Positions 1 to 8,548 of a stretch of 64,000 nt of DNA are shown one piece after another. The notes beneath the pieces are model-generated. The model saw only the letters and a program-made list of their open reading frames with translations, searched no databases and was not told the origin of the DNA. The translations under genes and the position numbers were made by a program. Every line of letters starts with the position of its first letter. Position 1 is the stretch's first letter. Where the stretch lies: contig NZ_CAJQZC010000005.1 of the NCBI RefSeq assembly GCF_907164555.1, positions 1-64,000 of the forward strand. The letters are read 5' to 3'. This DNA is from Paraburkholderia saeva. Its GTDB lineage: Bacteria; Pseudomonadota; Gammaproteobacteria; Burkholderiales; Burkholderiaceae.

Positions 1-348
1 AAGTGGGGTTTCGGCGTTTACGGCGCGAAAAGCTACCGCTCAGAGACGCCCTTCGGTGTCCCTCCGTCGGGCATGCGATCCGGCAATCCCGGAGGTGAAG
101 CCGGCCCCCGCACCACGCCCCCCAGTGCGCATGCCTTCGCGGCGCAATCCATTTCCTTTCAGCGTAAACGCCGCCCTCCGCCTGCAACCCTTCATCCCAA
201 GTTCGAACCTAAACCGAGCGATGACAGCCATCTGGAAGTTCAATTCCAGCCCCGGACAGCAACGGCAAACGCCTCGGATCTCCATAGTCATTCCTAGGCA
301 CCCCAAAAAATAGTGCCCGTTCGCGATAACGAAATCCCATGTACGATA
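1..348. other. Non-coding or unassigned left edge
   Basis: No convincing gene is seen here. Open frames exist on both strands, for example one at 40-396 on the minus strand, but their products are low-complexity and Arg/Gly/Cys-rich without a recognisable family, and they overlap the SOS operator of the next operon. It is probably the intergenic region upstream of imuA. Confidence 0.5.
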
Positions 349-364
349 CTGTATATCCATACAG
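349..364 (+). promoter_or_regulatory. LexA (SOS) box upstream of imuA-imuB-dnaE2
   Basis: The 16-mer CTGTATATCCATACAG matches the CTGT-N8-ACAG LexA operator with both half sites intact. It ends 15 bases before the imuA start codon, so it would cover the promoter or early transcript. Mutasome cassettes of this type are known members of the SOS regulon, which fits. Confidence 0.9.
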
Positions 365-379
365 GTATTTCGTCGTCCA

Positions 380-1090
380 ATGAACGCTGTGTGCATCCCC
401 GAAACTATTCATCCGTCGCTCTGGCGTGCGTCGCAACTCGCGCGCGTGCGCGGCGGTACGCTGGACACGGGTTATGCGGCGTTGTCGGCGGAATTGCCCG
501 GAGGGGGCTGGCCGTGCGGCGCGCTTGTCGAGTTGCTGATCCAGCAGGCCGGAGTAGGGGAGCTGCGATTGTTGCGTCCTGCACTTGGCAGGCTGGCCAG
601 CAGCAAGCGGTCCATCGTTCTGATCCAGCCGCCCCACATGCCGAATGGGCTGGGCCTTGAGTACATCGGGCTTCCTTTAACCCAGCTGATGCAGATCCGC
701 GCAGCGAAAATCACCGATGCGTTGTGGTCCGCAGAACAGATTCTGCGTGCCGGAAGCTGCTGCGCCCTTCTGTTCTGGGCGCAGGAGGTCAAGACATCGT
801 CCTTGCGGCGTCTTCATCTGGCGGCGCAGTCGTCGGAAACGCTGTTCATCATGGTCCGGCCGCTGACGGCCGCCCAGGATGCCTCTCCGGCTGTATTGAG
901 GCTGGCCCTGCGGCCAGCAGGCGACGGTCTCACCGTCGACATTGTGAAGCGACGAGGTCCATCACGCGCTGAGCCTCTGTCCATTCCCCTACAACCCACG
1001 CCCGTTCTGCTTTCCCGTCATGCGCGTCTTCCTCGCCGTTCAGTTGTACCGGTTGCAACTCGAGATCTTCAGGCCGAAGTGGTGGTCTGA
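380..1090 (+). CDS. imuA: ImuA, translesion synthesis accessory protein (RecA-like)
   Basis: This 236-residue protein is ImuA of the SOS-induced mutasome. ImuA is a RecA-related protein that works with ImuB and DnaE2 to copy damaged DNA; it has a degenerate nucleotide-binding fold. The call rests on the N-terminal pattern (HPSLWRASQL, then GGGWPCGALVELL), the length and above all the operon order imuA-imuB-dnaE2. The ATG at 380 lies just after the LexA box. The 3' end overlaps imuB by 71 bases, implying translational coupling. Confidence 0.9.
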   Translation: MNAVCIPETIHPSLWRASQLARVRGGTLDTGYAALSAELPGGGWPCGALVELLIQQAGVGELRLLRPALGRLASSKRSIVLIQPPHMPNGLGLEYIGLPLTQLMQIRAAKITDALWSAEQILRAGSCCALLFWAQEVKTSSLRRLHLAAQSSETLFIMVRPLTAAQDASPAVLRLALRPAGDGLTVDIVKRRGPSRAEPLSIPLQPTPVLLSRHARLPRRSVVPVATRDLQAEVVV

Positions 1091-2498
1091 CGGACGTGAC
1101 GGGCCTGCGCGCGGTTGTGTCGTGCTCGAAAAGGACAAGGTACTCATGGCCGATGGCGTAGCCCGTGCCGCGGGTGCACGCGCAGGGATGAAGCGCGGTG
1201 GTGTGCTGACGCTCGCGCCGGACACCGAGATATTCGAACGCGATCCGGCCCGTGAACTGGCGGCCCAGCAGGATGTCGCTATCGCGCTGATGAGGTTCTC
1301 GCCGGATGTCGCGTTGTGCGAAGAAGCAATCGTTCTGGTCGATGTTGGTGCAAGTTTGCGGCTGTTTGGTGGAGTGTTGAGTCTTTGTCGCGATGCCCGG
1401 GCGGTCCTTGCCACGCTGGGTTTCAGTGCAAGGGTCAGTGCTGCGCCCACAGGGCACGGCGCCTGTCTGCTTGCAAAACATGGAAACCAGCGTCTGCTCA
1501 AGCTTCATTCGCTTGAGCGCCGGCTGGCGGGCTTGCCGCTACTGTCGGTGCCGGAGGTTCGTCCGTTTGCCGACTGGTTCACGAGTCTCGGTTGCGAAAC
1601 GATCGCCGATGTCCGGCGTCTGCCGCGTGCCGGCCTGCAGCGCCGGTGCGGCGAACATCTGCTCGACTCGCTCGATCGTGCGTTCGGGACGGCGCCCGAA
1701 CTCTTCGACTGGCTCGAATTGCCGCCTGCGTTTTCCGCGCGCATCGAGATGCCCGAGCGCATCGAGCACGCAGACGGCGCGCTGTTCGCCGCCCACCGGC
1801 TCATCGTTCAGCTATGCGGCTGGCTGTGTGCGAAGCAGCTTGCGCTGACAGCGGCCACGCTTTCGCTTGAACACGAACGTGGACGGCAGGCCGTGCCGCC
1901 GACGGTCATCGAGATCGCGCTCGGCGAGCCGACCTGGCAGGACGCGCATCTGATCCGGCTGATCAGGGAACGGCTCGGCCGCATCGAACTGGATGCGCCG
2001 ATCATCGCGTTGCGGCTCGATGCGTCGAATGTGCAGGCCGCCGAGCCGGCGTCCGGGACGCTCTTCCCCGAACCCGGCGGCTCACCGGAAGACCACGCAC
2101 GGCTTGTCGAACTGCTGGTCGCCCGGCTGGGCGCAGAAAACGTGCTGCAGGCCACGCCCACTGCCGACTACCGGCCGGAAGTCGCCAATCGCTGGACGCC
2201 GGTCGGTCAGGCCGCGAAGCGCGCGACGCCGCCCGCCGGATTGCCGCGGCCCACATGGCTGCTGGAAACGCCGGTGCGTCTCTTGATGAAAAAGCATCGT
2301 CCCTTCTACGGCTCGCCGCTGCGGATGGTGTCGCCGGGCGAGCGCATCGAAGCAGGATGGTTCGACGGCGAACTCGTGACGCGTGACTACTTCGTGGCGC
2401 AAGCCGAAGACCAGAGCTGTTACTGGATCTATCGCGAGCGCACCAGCAGCCGCGATGCGGAGGATCCGCGCTGGTTCCTCCATGGTCTTTTCGGGTGA
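1020..2498 (+). CDS. imuB: ImuB, Y-family polymerase-like mutasome hub
   Basis: This is a 492-residue protein of the DNA polymerase Y family. ImuB is thought to be a catalytically inactive scaffold that links DnaE2 to the sliding clamp. The N-terminus (MRVFLAVQLYRLQLEIF) has the family fold start but lacks the usual metal-binding Asp of active Y polymerases. The palm-like segment around residues 103-120 carries LVDVGASLRLFGG. The start lies inside the end of imuA, and dnaE2 follows after 6 bases. It shares the imuA LexA promoter. Confidence 0.92.
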   Translation: MRVFLAVQLYRLQLEIFRPKWWSDGRDGPARGCVVLEKDKVLMADGVARAAGARAGMKRGGVLTLAPDTEIFERDPARELAAQQDVAIALMRFSPDVALCEEAIVLVDVGASLRLFGGVLSLCRDARAVLATLGFSARVSAAPTGHGACLLAKHGNQRLLKLHSLERRLAGLPLLSVPEVRPFADWFTSLGCETIADVRRLPRAGLQRRCGEHLLDSLDRAFGTAPELFDWLELPPAFSARIEMPERIEHADGALFAAHRLIVQLCGWLCAKQLALTAATLSLEHERGRQAVPPTVIEIALGEPTWQDAHLIRLIRERLGRIELDAPIIALRLDASNVQAAEPASGTLFPEPGGSPEDHARLVELLVARLGAENVLQATPTADYRPEVANRWTPVGQAAKRATPPAGLPRPTWLLETPVRLLMKKHRPFYGSPLRMVSPGERIEAGWFDGELVTRDYFVAQAEDQSCYWIYRERTSSRDAEDPRWFLHGLFG

Positions 2499-2504
2499 CA
2501 CGCC

Positions 2505-5500
2505 ATGGATCTCACATTCAGTCCGTTACCGGACTACGTCGAACTGTTCTGTTTTTCGAACTTCACGTTTCTGCACGGCGCGTCGCACGCAGAGGAACTC
2601 GCCTCGCGCGCCGCGCAGCTCGGCTACTCAGGACTCGCGATCACCGATGAGTGCTCGCTCGCCGGCATCGTGCGGGCACACGTCGCAGCGAAGGAAGCGA
2701 AGCTGCCGCTCATCGTCGGCGCTTACTTCAGGCTGGTGAATGCCGACGGAACGCCGGCCTTCGGCCTGATTCTGCTGGCGCAGAACCGGGAGGGCTACGG
2801 CAACCTGTCGGAGCTGATCACGCTCGCCCGGATGCGCGCGCCGAAGGGCGAATACCGGTTGACGCCGCACGACCTGTCGCGTCCGGATGCGGAGTACGCG
2901 CATCTGCGCGGCATGCCTGATTGCCTCGCGATCCTCGTGCCCGATTTTCCGGCGCAGGAAGAGGCGCTGGATGTGCAACTGGAATGGCTCGAAGAGACGT
3001 TCTCCGGTCGCGCGTGGTGTGGTCTTGTCCTGCATCAACGCGCGATGGACGACATCCATCGCGGCGCCATCGAATATATCGCGCAGCAACGGGGCGTGCC
3101 GGTGGTTGCACTTGGCAACGTCGTGATGCACGTGCGCTCTCGCAAACCCCTGCAGGACACGATGACAGCAATCCGCACTGGACGGCCGGTCCACGAGTGC
3201 GGCTACGACCTTTCGCCCAATGCCGAGCAGCATCTGCGCTCGCGTCTGCGGCTGGCCAACCTGTATCCGGACTACGTACTCAGCGAGACGATGAATGTCC
3301 TCGCGCGCTGCACGTTTTCGCTCGATGAACTGAAATACGAGTATCCCGATGAACTCGTCCCTGAAGGCATCACGCCGACCGCCTATCTCCGGCAGGAGAC
3401 GTACATTGGCGCACGCCGTCGTTTTTCGGGCGGCATTCCGCACGACGTGGAGACGCAGATCGAGCACGAACTCGAACTCATCGCCGACCTCAAATACGAG
3501 CCGTATTTTCTGACGGTCTACGACATTGTCCGGTTTGCGCGCAGCCAGCACATCCTGTGTCAGGGACGCGGTTCGGCGGCCAATTCGGCGGTGTGCTATT
3601 GCCTCGGCGTCACCGAAGTCGATCCGGGGCGCGGCAACATGCTGTTCGAACGTTTTATTTCGAGAGAGCGGGGGGAGCCGCCTGACATAGACGTGGACTT
3701 CGAACATCAGCGGCGCGAAGAAGTCATCCAGTACATCTATCGAAAGTACGGGCGCCATCGGGCCGCGATTGCCGCTGCCGTGTCGACGTATCGCGCGCGC
3801 GGCACGCTGCGCGAGACGGGCAAGGCGCTCGGTGTCGACCCGCAGATTGTCGATGCGGTCGCGAAGTCGCATCAGTGGTTCGACAGCGGCGCGGATCTGC
3901 TCAAGCGGTTCGAAGAGTCGGGGCTGAATCCAGAGACGCCGATCATTCGCGCATGGGCATCGCTCGCGGGACAGCTGCTTGGCTTTCCGCGGCATCTGTC
4001 GCAACACTCCGGCGGCTTTGTGATCAGTCGTGGCAAGCTCACACGGCTCGTACCCGTGGAGAATGCCGCGATGCCGGATCGCAGCGTCATCCAGTGGGAC
4101 AAGGACGATCTGGAGTCACTGGGGTTGCTCAAGGTCGACGTACTCGCGCTCGGCATGCTGTCGGCGATCCGTCGTGCGCTCGATCTGGTTTCGGCGCAGC
4201 GCGGCGAGCGCTTCGACATGCAGGACATTCCATCCGAAGACAAGGCGACTTACGACATGATTTCGCGCGCCGATACCGTGGGCGTGTTCCAGATCGAATC
4301 GCGCGCGCAGATGTCGATGCTGCCGCGTTTGAAGCCGAAGACGTTCTACGACCTCGTGATTGAAGTCGCGATCGTGCGGCCCGGTCCGATCCAGGGCGGC
4401 GCCGTGCATCCGTATCTTCAGCGGCGCCAGGGCTTCGAGCCAGTCAGCTTTCCAAAAGAGGATCTGAAAGTCGCGCTCGAGCGCACGCTGGGCGTGCCGA
4501 TTTTTCAGGAACAGGTGATGCAGATCGCGATGATCGCCGCGGGCTTCACGCCAGGCGAGGCGGACCAGTTGCGTCGCGCGATGGCCGCATGGAAGCGCAA
4601 GGGCGGCCTGCAGAAATACTACGATCGCATCGTCAACGGCATGCGCGAGCGCGGCTACGAACAGAAATTCGCGGAGGCGATTTTCGAGCAGATCAAGGGC
4701 TTCGGCGAATACGGTTTTCCGGAAAGTCACGCGGCCAGTTTTGCGCTGCTCGTGTATGTCAGCAGCTGGCTGAAATGCCATGAACCGGAGGCGTTTCTCG
4801 CCGCCATGCTGAACAGTCAGCCGATGGGTTTCTATTCGCCATCACAACTGGTTCAGGATGCGAAGCGGCATGGCATTGTGGTGCTGCCGGTCGATGTGAC
4901 CATCAGCGGTTGGGAGTCCTCGCTCGAAGCGGTGGGCGCCGCGCGGCCTGCGGTGCGGCTCGGGCTGTCGTTGCTGCGAGGCATGCGCGATGGCGCCGCT
5001 GGGCGTATCGAGATCACGCGGGCCGTGCGGCCGTTTGCGAGCGTCAAGGATATGGCGCGGCGCGCGCAACTCGACCGGCACGACCTGCAGGTGCTGGCCG
5101 CGGCCAACGCGCTGGCCTCGCTGGCGGGGAACCGGCGCGAAGCGTTGTGGCAGTCGGTCGCGGCGGTGCCGGATCGCGACATGCTGGCGGTGGCCGCCGT
5201 CGAGGATCAAACACCGATGCTCGGCGCGCCTTCCGAAGGCGACGATATCGTGAGCGATTACCGGTCGATGGGCCTCACGCTCGGGCGCCATCCGCTGGCA
5301 CTGCTCAGGCCGCAACTGCTGGAGAAGCGGCTGCTGCCCGCGAAGACGCTGAATACCTACCGGAACGGCCGGCTTGCGCGGGGCTGCGGCATCGTGACGG
5401 TGCGGCAGCGGCCCGATACCGCGAAGGGTGTCATCTTCCTGACGATCGAGGACGAGACGGGCAACGTGAACGTCATCATCTGGCCTTCGCTTCTGGAGAA

Positions 5501-5651
5501 GCAGAGGAAAGAAGTGCTCGGCGCGGCGTTGCTCGGCGTACTGGGCGTGTGGCAGTGCGAAGGCGAAGTGCGCCATCTGGTAGCACATACGCTCCTGGAC
5601 ATGTCGCATCTGCTAGGCGATCTGCCTTCCGTGAGCCGGAATTTTCACTGA
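2505..5651 (+). CDS. dnaE2: Error-prone DNA polymerase III alpha subunit DnaE2
   Basis: The 1048-residue C-family polymerase is the catalytic part of the ImuA-ImuB-DnaE2 mutasome. It has an N-terminal PHP domain (FLHGASHAEEL, then AITDE), and the polymerase palm carries the catalytic acid cluster PPDIDVDFEHQRREE near residue 395. It ends with a helix-hairpin-helix region and an OB fold near residue 960 (GVIFLTIEDETGNVNVIIWP). It is shorter than replicative DnaE because the C-terminal tau-binding region is absent, which is normal for DnaE2. It is last in the SOS operon and converges on the next gene. Confidence 0.95.
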   Translation: MDLTFSPLPDYVELFCFSNFTFLHGASHAEELASRAAQLGYSGLAITDECSLAGIVRAHVAAKEAKLPLIVGAYFRLVNADGTPAFGLILLAQNREGYGNLSELITLARMRAPKGEYRLTPHDLSRPDAEYAHLRGMPDCLAILVPDFPAQEEALDVQLEWLEETFSGRAWCGLVLHQRAMDDIHRGAIEYIAQQRGVPVVALGNVVMHVRSRKPLQDTMTAIRTGRPVHECGYDLSPNAEQHLRSRLRLANLYPDYVLSETMNVLARCTFSLDELKYEYPDELVPEGITPTAYLRQETYIGARRRFSGGIPHDVETQIEHELELIADLKYEPYFLTVYDIVRFARSQHILCQGRGSAANSAVCYCLGVTEVDPGRGNMLFERFISRERGEPPDIDVDFEHQRREEVIQYIYRKYGRHRAAIAAAVSTYRARGTLRETGKALGVDPQIVDAVAKSHQWFDSGADLLKRFEESGLNPETPIIRAWASLAGQLLGFPRHLSQHSGGFVISRGKLTRLVPVENAAMPDRSVIQWDKDDLESLGLLKVDVLALGMLSAIRRALDLVSAQRGERFDMQDIPSEDKATYDMISRADTVGVFQIESRAQMSMLPRLKPKTFYDLVIEVAIVRPGPIQGGAVHPYLQRRQGFEPVSFPKEDLKVALERTLGVPIFQEQVMQIAMIAAGFTPGEADQLRRAMAAWKRKGGLQKYYDRIVNGMRERGYEQKFAEAIFEQIKGFGEYGFPESHAASFALLVYVSSWLKCHEPEAFLAAMLNSQPMGFYSPSQLVQDAKRHGIVVLPVDVTISGWESSLEAVGAARPAVRLGLSLLRGMRDGAAGRIEITRAVRPFASVKDMARRAQLDRHDLQVLAAANALASLAGNRREALWQSVAAVPDRDMLAVAAVEDQTPMLGAPSEGDDIVSDYRSMGLTLGRHPLALLRPQLLEKRLLPAKTLNTYRNGRLARGCGIVTVRQRPDTAKGVIFLTIEDETGNVNVIIWPSLLEKQRKEVLGAALLGVLGVWQCEGEVRHLVAHTLLDMSHLLGDLPSVSRNFH

Positions 5652-5676
5652 CGGCGATGGCCCGGCGCCCCATGCA

Positions 5677-6618
5677 TCACGCGGCTGCGTGACCTTCGTC
5701 GCTCCACGGGAACATGGTCAGCACCTGACGGATGGCTTCGTCGAACGGCGTCCGGCGACCGATGCCCAGCGTTTCGAGCCGGCTTGCGTCCAGATGGCAG
5801 TTATGCGGACGCGGCGTCGCGTCAGTCGGCATATGTTGCGGCGCAAGTTGCGCGTCGAGCCGCAACGCGCCCGCCAGATGGCGCGCGATGTCGTACTTCG
5901 TCATCGGTTCATCGCCGGACCACTGGACGATCCCGTTCACCGTCTCGCCACGCACGTGGCATTCGAGCATCTGCCGGATGACGAACGCGACATCGGGCGT
6001 GAACGTCGGATAACGGATCGCCCAGGCATCCATGGTCGCGGGCATGGTGCCTGATGCGCCAGCCGCATCCGGCGCCGACGCAGCGATGGCCGGCACAAGA
6101 CTCGTCACCGCGGACTCCCGCCAGTCGACGATCGGCCCGTACAGCAGCGGCAGACGCAGTACGCAACCGCGCTGCGCCGTCTCGAGCAGCACCCGCTCGC
6201 CGTCCAGTTTGCTACGCCCGTAGGCGTTGATCGGCGCGGGTGGATCGTCGTGCCGGTAGGGCGGGCGGCTACCGTCGAATACGTAATCGGTGGAGATCGA
6301 GAGCACCCAGGCGCCGTGCCGGTTCGCAGCCGAGGCGAGCGTGCGCACCGCGTCGACATTGAGTGCGCGGGCGAGCGCCGGGTCGTTCTCGCAGATATCC
6401 GGCCGACGCTCCGCGGCCGCGACGACCAGCGCATCGGGTTTTTCGCGCGCGACGAACGCGTCGACGGCCTGCGCATCGCGGACGTCGAGCGCGGTCATAT
6501 GCGGGTCCGCGCGACGGAAAGCCGTCGAAACGATCTGCCAGCCGCGCTGCTGAGCGAGTTCGCCGGCAATTGCCCGACCGAGCAGTCCCGACGCGCCAAT
6601 CACGGCAACCTTGAACAT
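5677..6618 (-). CDS. RmlD-like NAD(P)-dependent sugar reductase family protein
   Basis: This is an extended short-chain dehydrogenase of the dTDP-4-dehydrorhamnose reductase type, 313 residues. The N-terminal Rossmann motif GASGLLGRAIAG is followed by STDYVFDG and the catalytic YGRSK (Tyr-x-x-x-Lys). No other rhamnose biosynthesis genes lie nearby, so the substrate is open; RmlD-like stand-alone proteins can have other roles. The ATG at 6618 puts the nucleotide-binding motif at the N-terminus; a longer frame upstream would overlap copZ. Confidence 0.8.
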   Translation of the reverse strand: MFKVAVIGASGLLGRAIAGELAQQRGWQIVSTAFRRADPHMTALDVRDAQAVDAFVAREKPDALVVAAAERRPDICENDPALARALNVDAVRTLASAANRHGAWVLSISTDYVFDGSRPPYRHDDPPAPINAYGRSKLDGERVLLETAQRGCVLRLPLLYGPIVDWRESAVTSLVPAIAASAPDAAGASGTMPATMDAWAIRYPTFTPDVAFVIRQMLECHVRGETVNGIVQWSGDEPMTKYDIARHLAGALRLDAQLAPQHMPTDATPRPHNCHLDASRLETLGIGRRTPFDEAIRQVLTMFPWSDEGHAAA

Positions 6619-6628
6619 GCGTCGCCTC

Positions 6629-6841
6629 TCAGGTGCGGCTGACCGGCGCATCGACAACCGTATAACCGGCTTCGTCAATCGCGGCCCGCAACGCATTGGC
6701 CGGCTGGTTCGATTCGACCGATACCCGTCCCGCCGTCAGATCGACCTTGACCTGCGCCGACGCGTCCTGCTCGCGGATCGCCTGCGTGACGGCTGCGACG
6801 CAATGCTGGCAGCTCATGCCTTCCACCTTGAATTCCAACAT
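6629..6841 (-). CDS. copZ: CopZ-like heavy-metal-associated (HMA) copper chaperone
   Basis: This 70-residue single-domain HMA protein has the metal motif GMSCQHC at residues 8-14. It would bind Cu(I) through the two cysteines and hand it to a P-type ATPase or other acceptor in the cytoplasm. It is divergent from the CueR-type regulator, and a CueR dyad lies between the two, so copper induction is likely. No copper ATPase gene is next to it. Confidence 0.88.
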   Translation of the reverse strand: MLEFKVEGMSCQHCVAAVTQAIREQDASAQVKVDLTAGRVSVESNQPANALRAAIDEAGYTVVDAPVSRT

Positions 6842-6921
6842 GGATCTGTTTCCTTTTGACGATGCGGCAACTGAACGACCTGAATTATGCCTGCCGCGTG
6901 GGCATATATTCGATGGTAGAG

Positions 6922-6938
6922 CTTCCCACCGTGGGAAG
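6922..6938. promoter_or_regulatory. CueR-type operator dyad between copZ and cueR
   Basis: CTTCCCACCGTGGGAAG is a perfect 8-1-8 inverted repeat of the MerR/CueR copper-promoter type (CTTCC...GGAAG). It lies 28 bases before the cueR ATG and about 80 bases before copZ on the other strand, so it could serve both genes. Confidence 0.85.
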
Positions 6939-6965
6939 GTGTAGCATCAAAACCGGATTTTGGAG

Positions 6966-7397
6966 ATGAATATGAATATCGGTGAAGCGTCGAAGGAATC
7001 GGGCGTCACGGCAAAAATGATCCGTTACTACGAAAGCGTGGGCTTGCTGACCGCGAAAGCGCGCACAACGGCCGGTTACCGCGTGTACGGCGTGGAGGAA
7101 GTGCATTCGCTGCGGTTCATCCGTCAGGCGCGACGGCTGGGATTTCTGGTGGAGGACATCCGCCGGCTGCTGGCGCTGTGGCACGACCGCTCGCGCGCGA
7201 GCGCGGAGGTGAAGTCGATTGCACTCGAACACGTCGCCGATCTGGACCGGCGCATCGAAGAACTGACCAACATGCGCAATACGCTGGCGCATCTGGCCGC
7301 GCACTGTCACGGCGACCATCGCCCGGATTGTCCGATCATCGAAGGTCTCGCGGAATCCGCAGCGACCTCCGAGGCGATTTGCTGCATCGAGTCATAG
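6966..7397 (+). CDS. cueR: CueR, Cu(I)-responsive MerR-family regulator
   Basis: This MerR-family activator has an N-terminal winged helix-turn-helix (IGEASKESGVTAKMIRYYE) followed by a dimerisation helix and a C-terminal metal-binding loop. The latter contains C-H-G-D-H and a cysteine pair (HCHGDHRPDCPI), as in CueR proteins. The length of about 143 residues is normal. Start choice is between ATG 6966 and ATG 6972; a TTG at 6960 is less likely. It probably senses copper and drives the divergent copZ gene through the dyad at 6922-6938. Confidence 0.9.
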   Translation: MNMNIGEASKESGVTAKMIRYYESVGLLTAKARTTAGYRVYGVEEVHSLRFIRQARRLGFLVEDIRRLLALWHDRSRASAEVKSIALEHVADLDRRIEELTNMRNTLAHLAAHCHGDHRPDCPIIEGLAESAATSEAICCIES

Positions 7398-7585
7398 CGG
7401 TTGATGTCACGCGTCGATGAATGCACGATTTCGGTGCATATTGGGTGGCGGGATCCGGGAGCGCGACGACAATCTGCTCCAGATTATCTTTAAATCAGGT
7501 ATTTACCGCCGAAACAATCATGCACCATTCCAAAACGGAATGCCCGGTATTCGACCATTTCACTAGCCAGGTTGCACCAGAAGGC

Positions 7586-7641
7586 TATAATGCGGGTTAA
7601 CCCTTTTAAGGGAAATCCCTGATGTCAACTTTCACCAGGGA
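7586..7641 (+). promoter_or_regulatory. Consensus -10 box and chained inverted repeats upstream of DUF3563 gene
   Basis: A perfect TATAAT is at 7586-7591. Directly after it come four interlocking inverted repeats: GGGTTAACCC (7594-7603), CCCTTTTAAGGG (7601-7612), AGGGA/TCCCT (7609-7620) and TCCCTG/CAGGGA (7616-7621 with 7636-7641). Each shares bases with the next, so the RNA hairpins would be mutually exclusive. No clear -35 box is seen at normal spacing. Confidence 0.55.
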
Positions 7642-7667
7642 CTCAATCTGATCCTTGGAGAAACATC

Positions 7668-7814
7668 ATGTTTGCATATTTCGTTGAAACGCTAAGCAAC
7701 TGGTTCGAAACGGCAGAGCGCGACCGTCGTGAAGCGTTCCTCGCCTCGTCGTCGGATATCGTTCAGCTCGAGCAACGTATCCGTTCGCTCGAAACCAACG
7801 GCTACTCGCTGTAA
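7668..7814 (+). CDS. DUF3563 family micro-protein
   Basis: This is a 48-residue protein, MFAYFVETLSNWFETAERDR..., ending LETNGYSL. The shape and ending match the DUF3563 family found in Burkholderia relatives; function unknown. It is preceded by GGAG at 7656-7659, eight bases before the ATG, and followed by a strong terminator, so it is a monocistronic transcript. It is highly charged and probably helical with no signal peptide. Codon use is like the host. Confidence 0.85.
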   Translation: MFAYFVETLSNWFETAERDRREAFLASSSDIVQLEQRIRSLETNGYSL

Positions 7815-7860
7815 GCGTCTGGCCAGTTGCAACCGCTCCCGGCGGCGGCGTAATAAAAGA

Positions 7861-7884
7861 AAAGCCCCGAATCGTCGGGGCTTT
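7861..7884 (+). terminator. Rho-independent terminator after DUF3563 gene
   Basis: AAAGCCCCGA-ATCG-TCGGGGCTTT forms a perfect 10-bp stem with flanking A and T runs, so it can act in both directions. It is 47 bases beyond the stop codon. Confidence 0.85.
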
Positions 7885-8028
7885 GTCACTTCTGGAGCAG
7901 GACAAGCGGGTGTTGTCGTCACGAGCGACTAGCCGGAACGATCGGCTCACGGTAAGGTAAGGCGTTTTTTGCCGCGCATCGACGTATCCGGCGGCGTCCG
8001 ACACCAACTAAAACAGCTGGAACCGACC

Positions 8029-8385
8029 ATGCTCCTGCGCCATTCGATTCGATTCGTGTCTCTGGGTGTTGCTGCGTCGCTCGCGGCGTCGGCGGTCTTC
8101 GCCGCTTCAGGCGGCCAACCGCTCGTTCTGGATAGCCAGCACGGTATCAGCGACGGGCAGAGCGGCACCGTCCTGCAAACCGCCCCACTGTCGCACGCGC
8201 CGATCGTGCAGGCGCAGCCGATTGCCGCGCCCACCGAACTCTCGACGAACTCATCGACGCCGATCTTCGTTGCGCCTTACGTCGACGTGCAGGCCGGCGG
8301 CGGTTCGCCACATCCGCATCCGCACCCGCAGCCCCATCCTCAGCCGCACCCGATGCCGCATCCGCAACCTGTGCCGGCGCAATAA
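8029..8385 (+). CDS. Exported protein with His/Pro-rich C-terminal tail
   Basis: This 118-residue protein has a clear Sec signal peptide (MLLRHSIRF, a hydrophobic core, then ASAVFAA near residue 26). The mature part is low-complexity. The last 25 residues alternate His and Pro with Gln/Met (PHPHPHPQPHPQPHP...). The tail could bind metal ions, but that is inference. No family is recognised. The ATG at 8029 is chosen because it gives a proper signal peptide; a longer frame from 7969 would spoil it. Confidence 0.7.
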   Translation: MLLRHSIRFVSLGVAASLAASAVFAASGGQPLVLDSQHGISDGQSGTVLQTAPLSHAPIVQAQPIAAPTELSTNSSTPIFVAPYVDVQAGGGSPHPHPHPQPHPQPHPMPHPQPVPAQ

Positions 8386-8548
8386 GGCTACGCGCTTCGT
8401 TTCAATGCTGCGCAGATGCAGGATTGCGCCATGGGGCTTTCGACGCATGGCACAGGCAGAGCCGCGGCACGCGGTCGTCGACGCCGACTGCCCGCTCCAG
8501 ACCGCAAGCGAAGCGGATCTCGAGAACAGCGTGCCGGAGGCTCACAGT

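Noticed and set aside
40..396. Minus-strand frame at the left edge
   Set aside because: The product has no recognised domain, is Cys/Arg/Gly-rich and covers the LexA box and imuA start.
2628..4007. Long minus-strand frame inside dnaE2
   Set aside because: Antisense to conserved polymerase motifs; no independent support.
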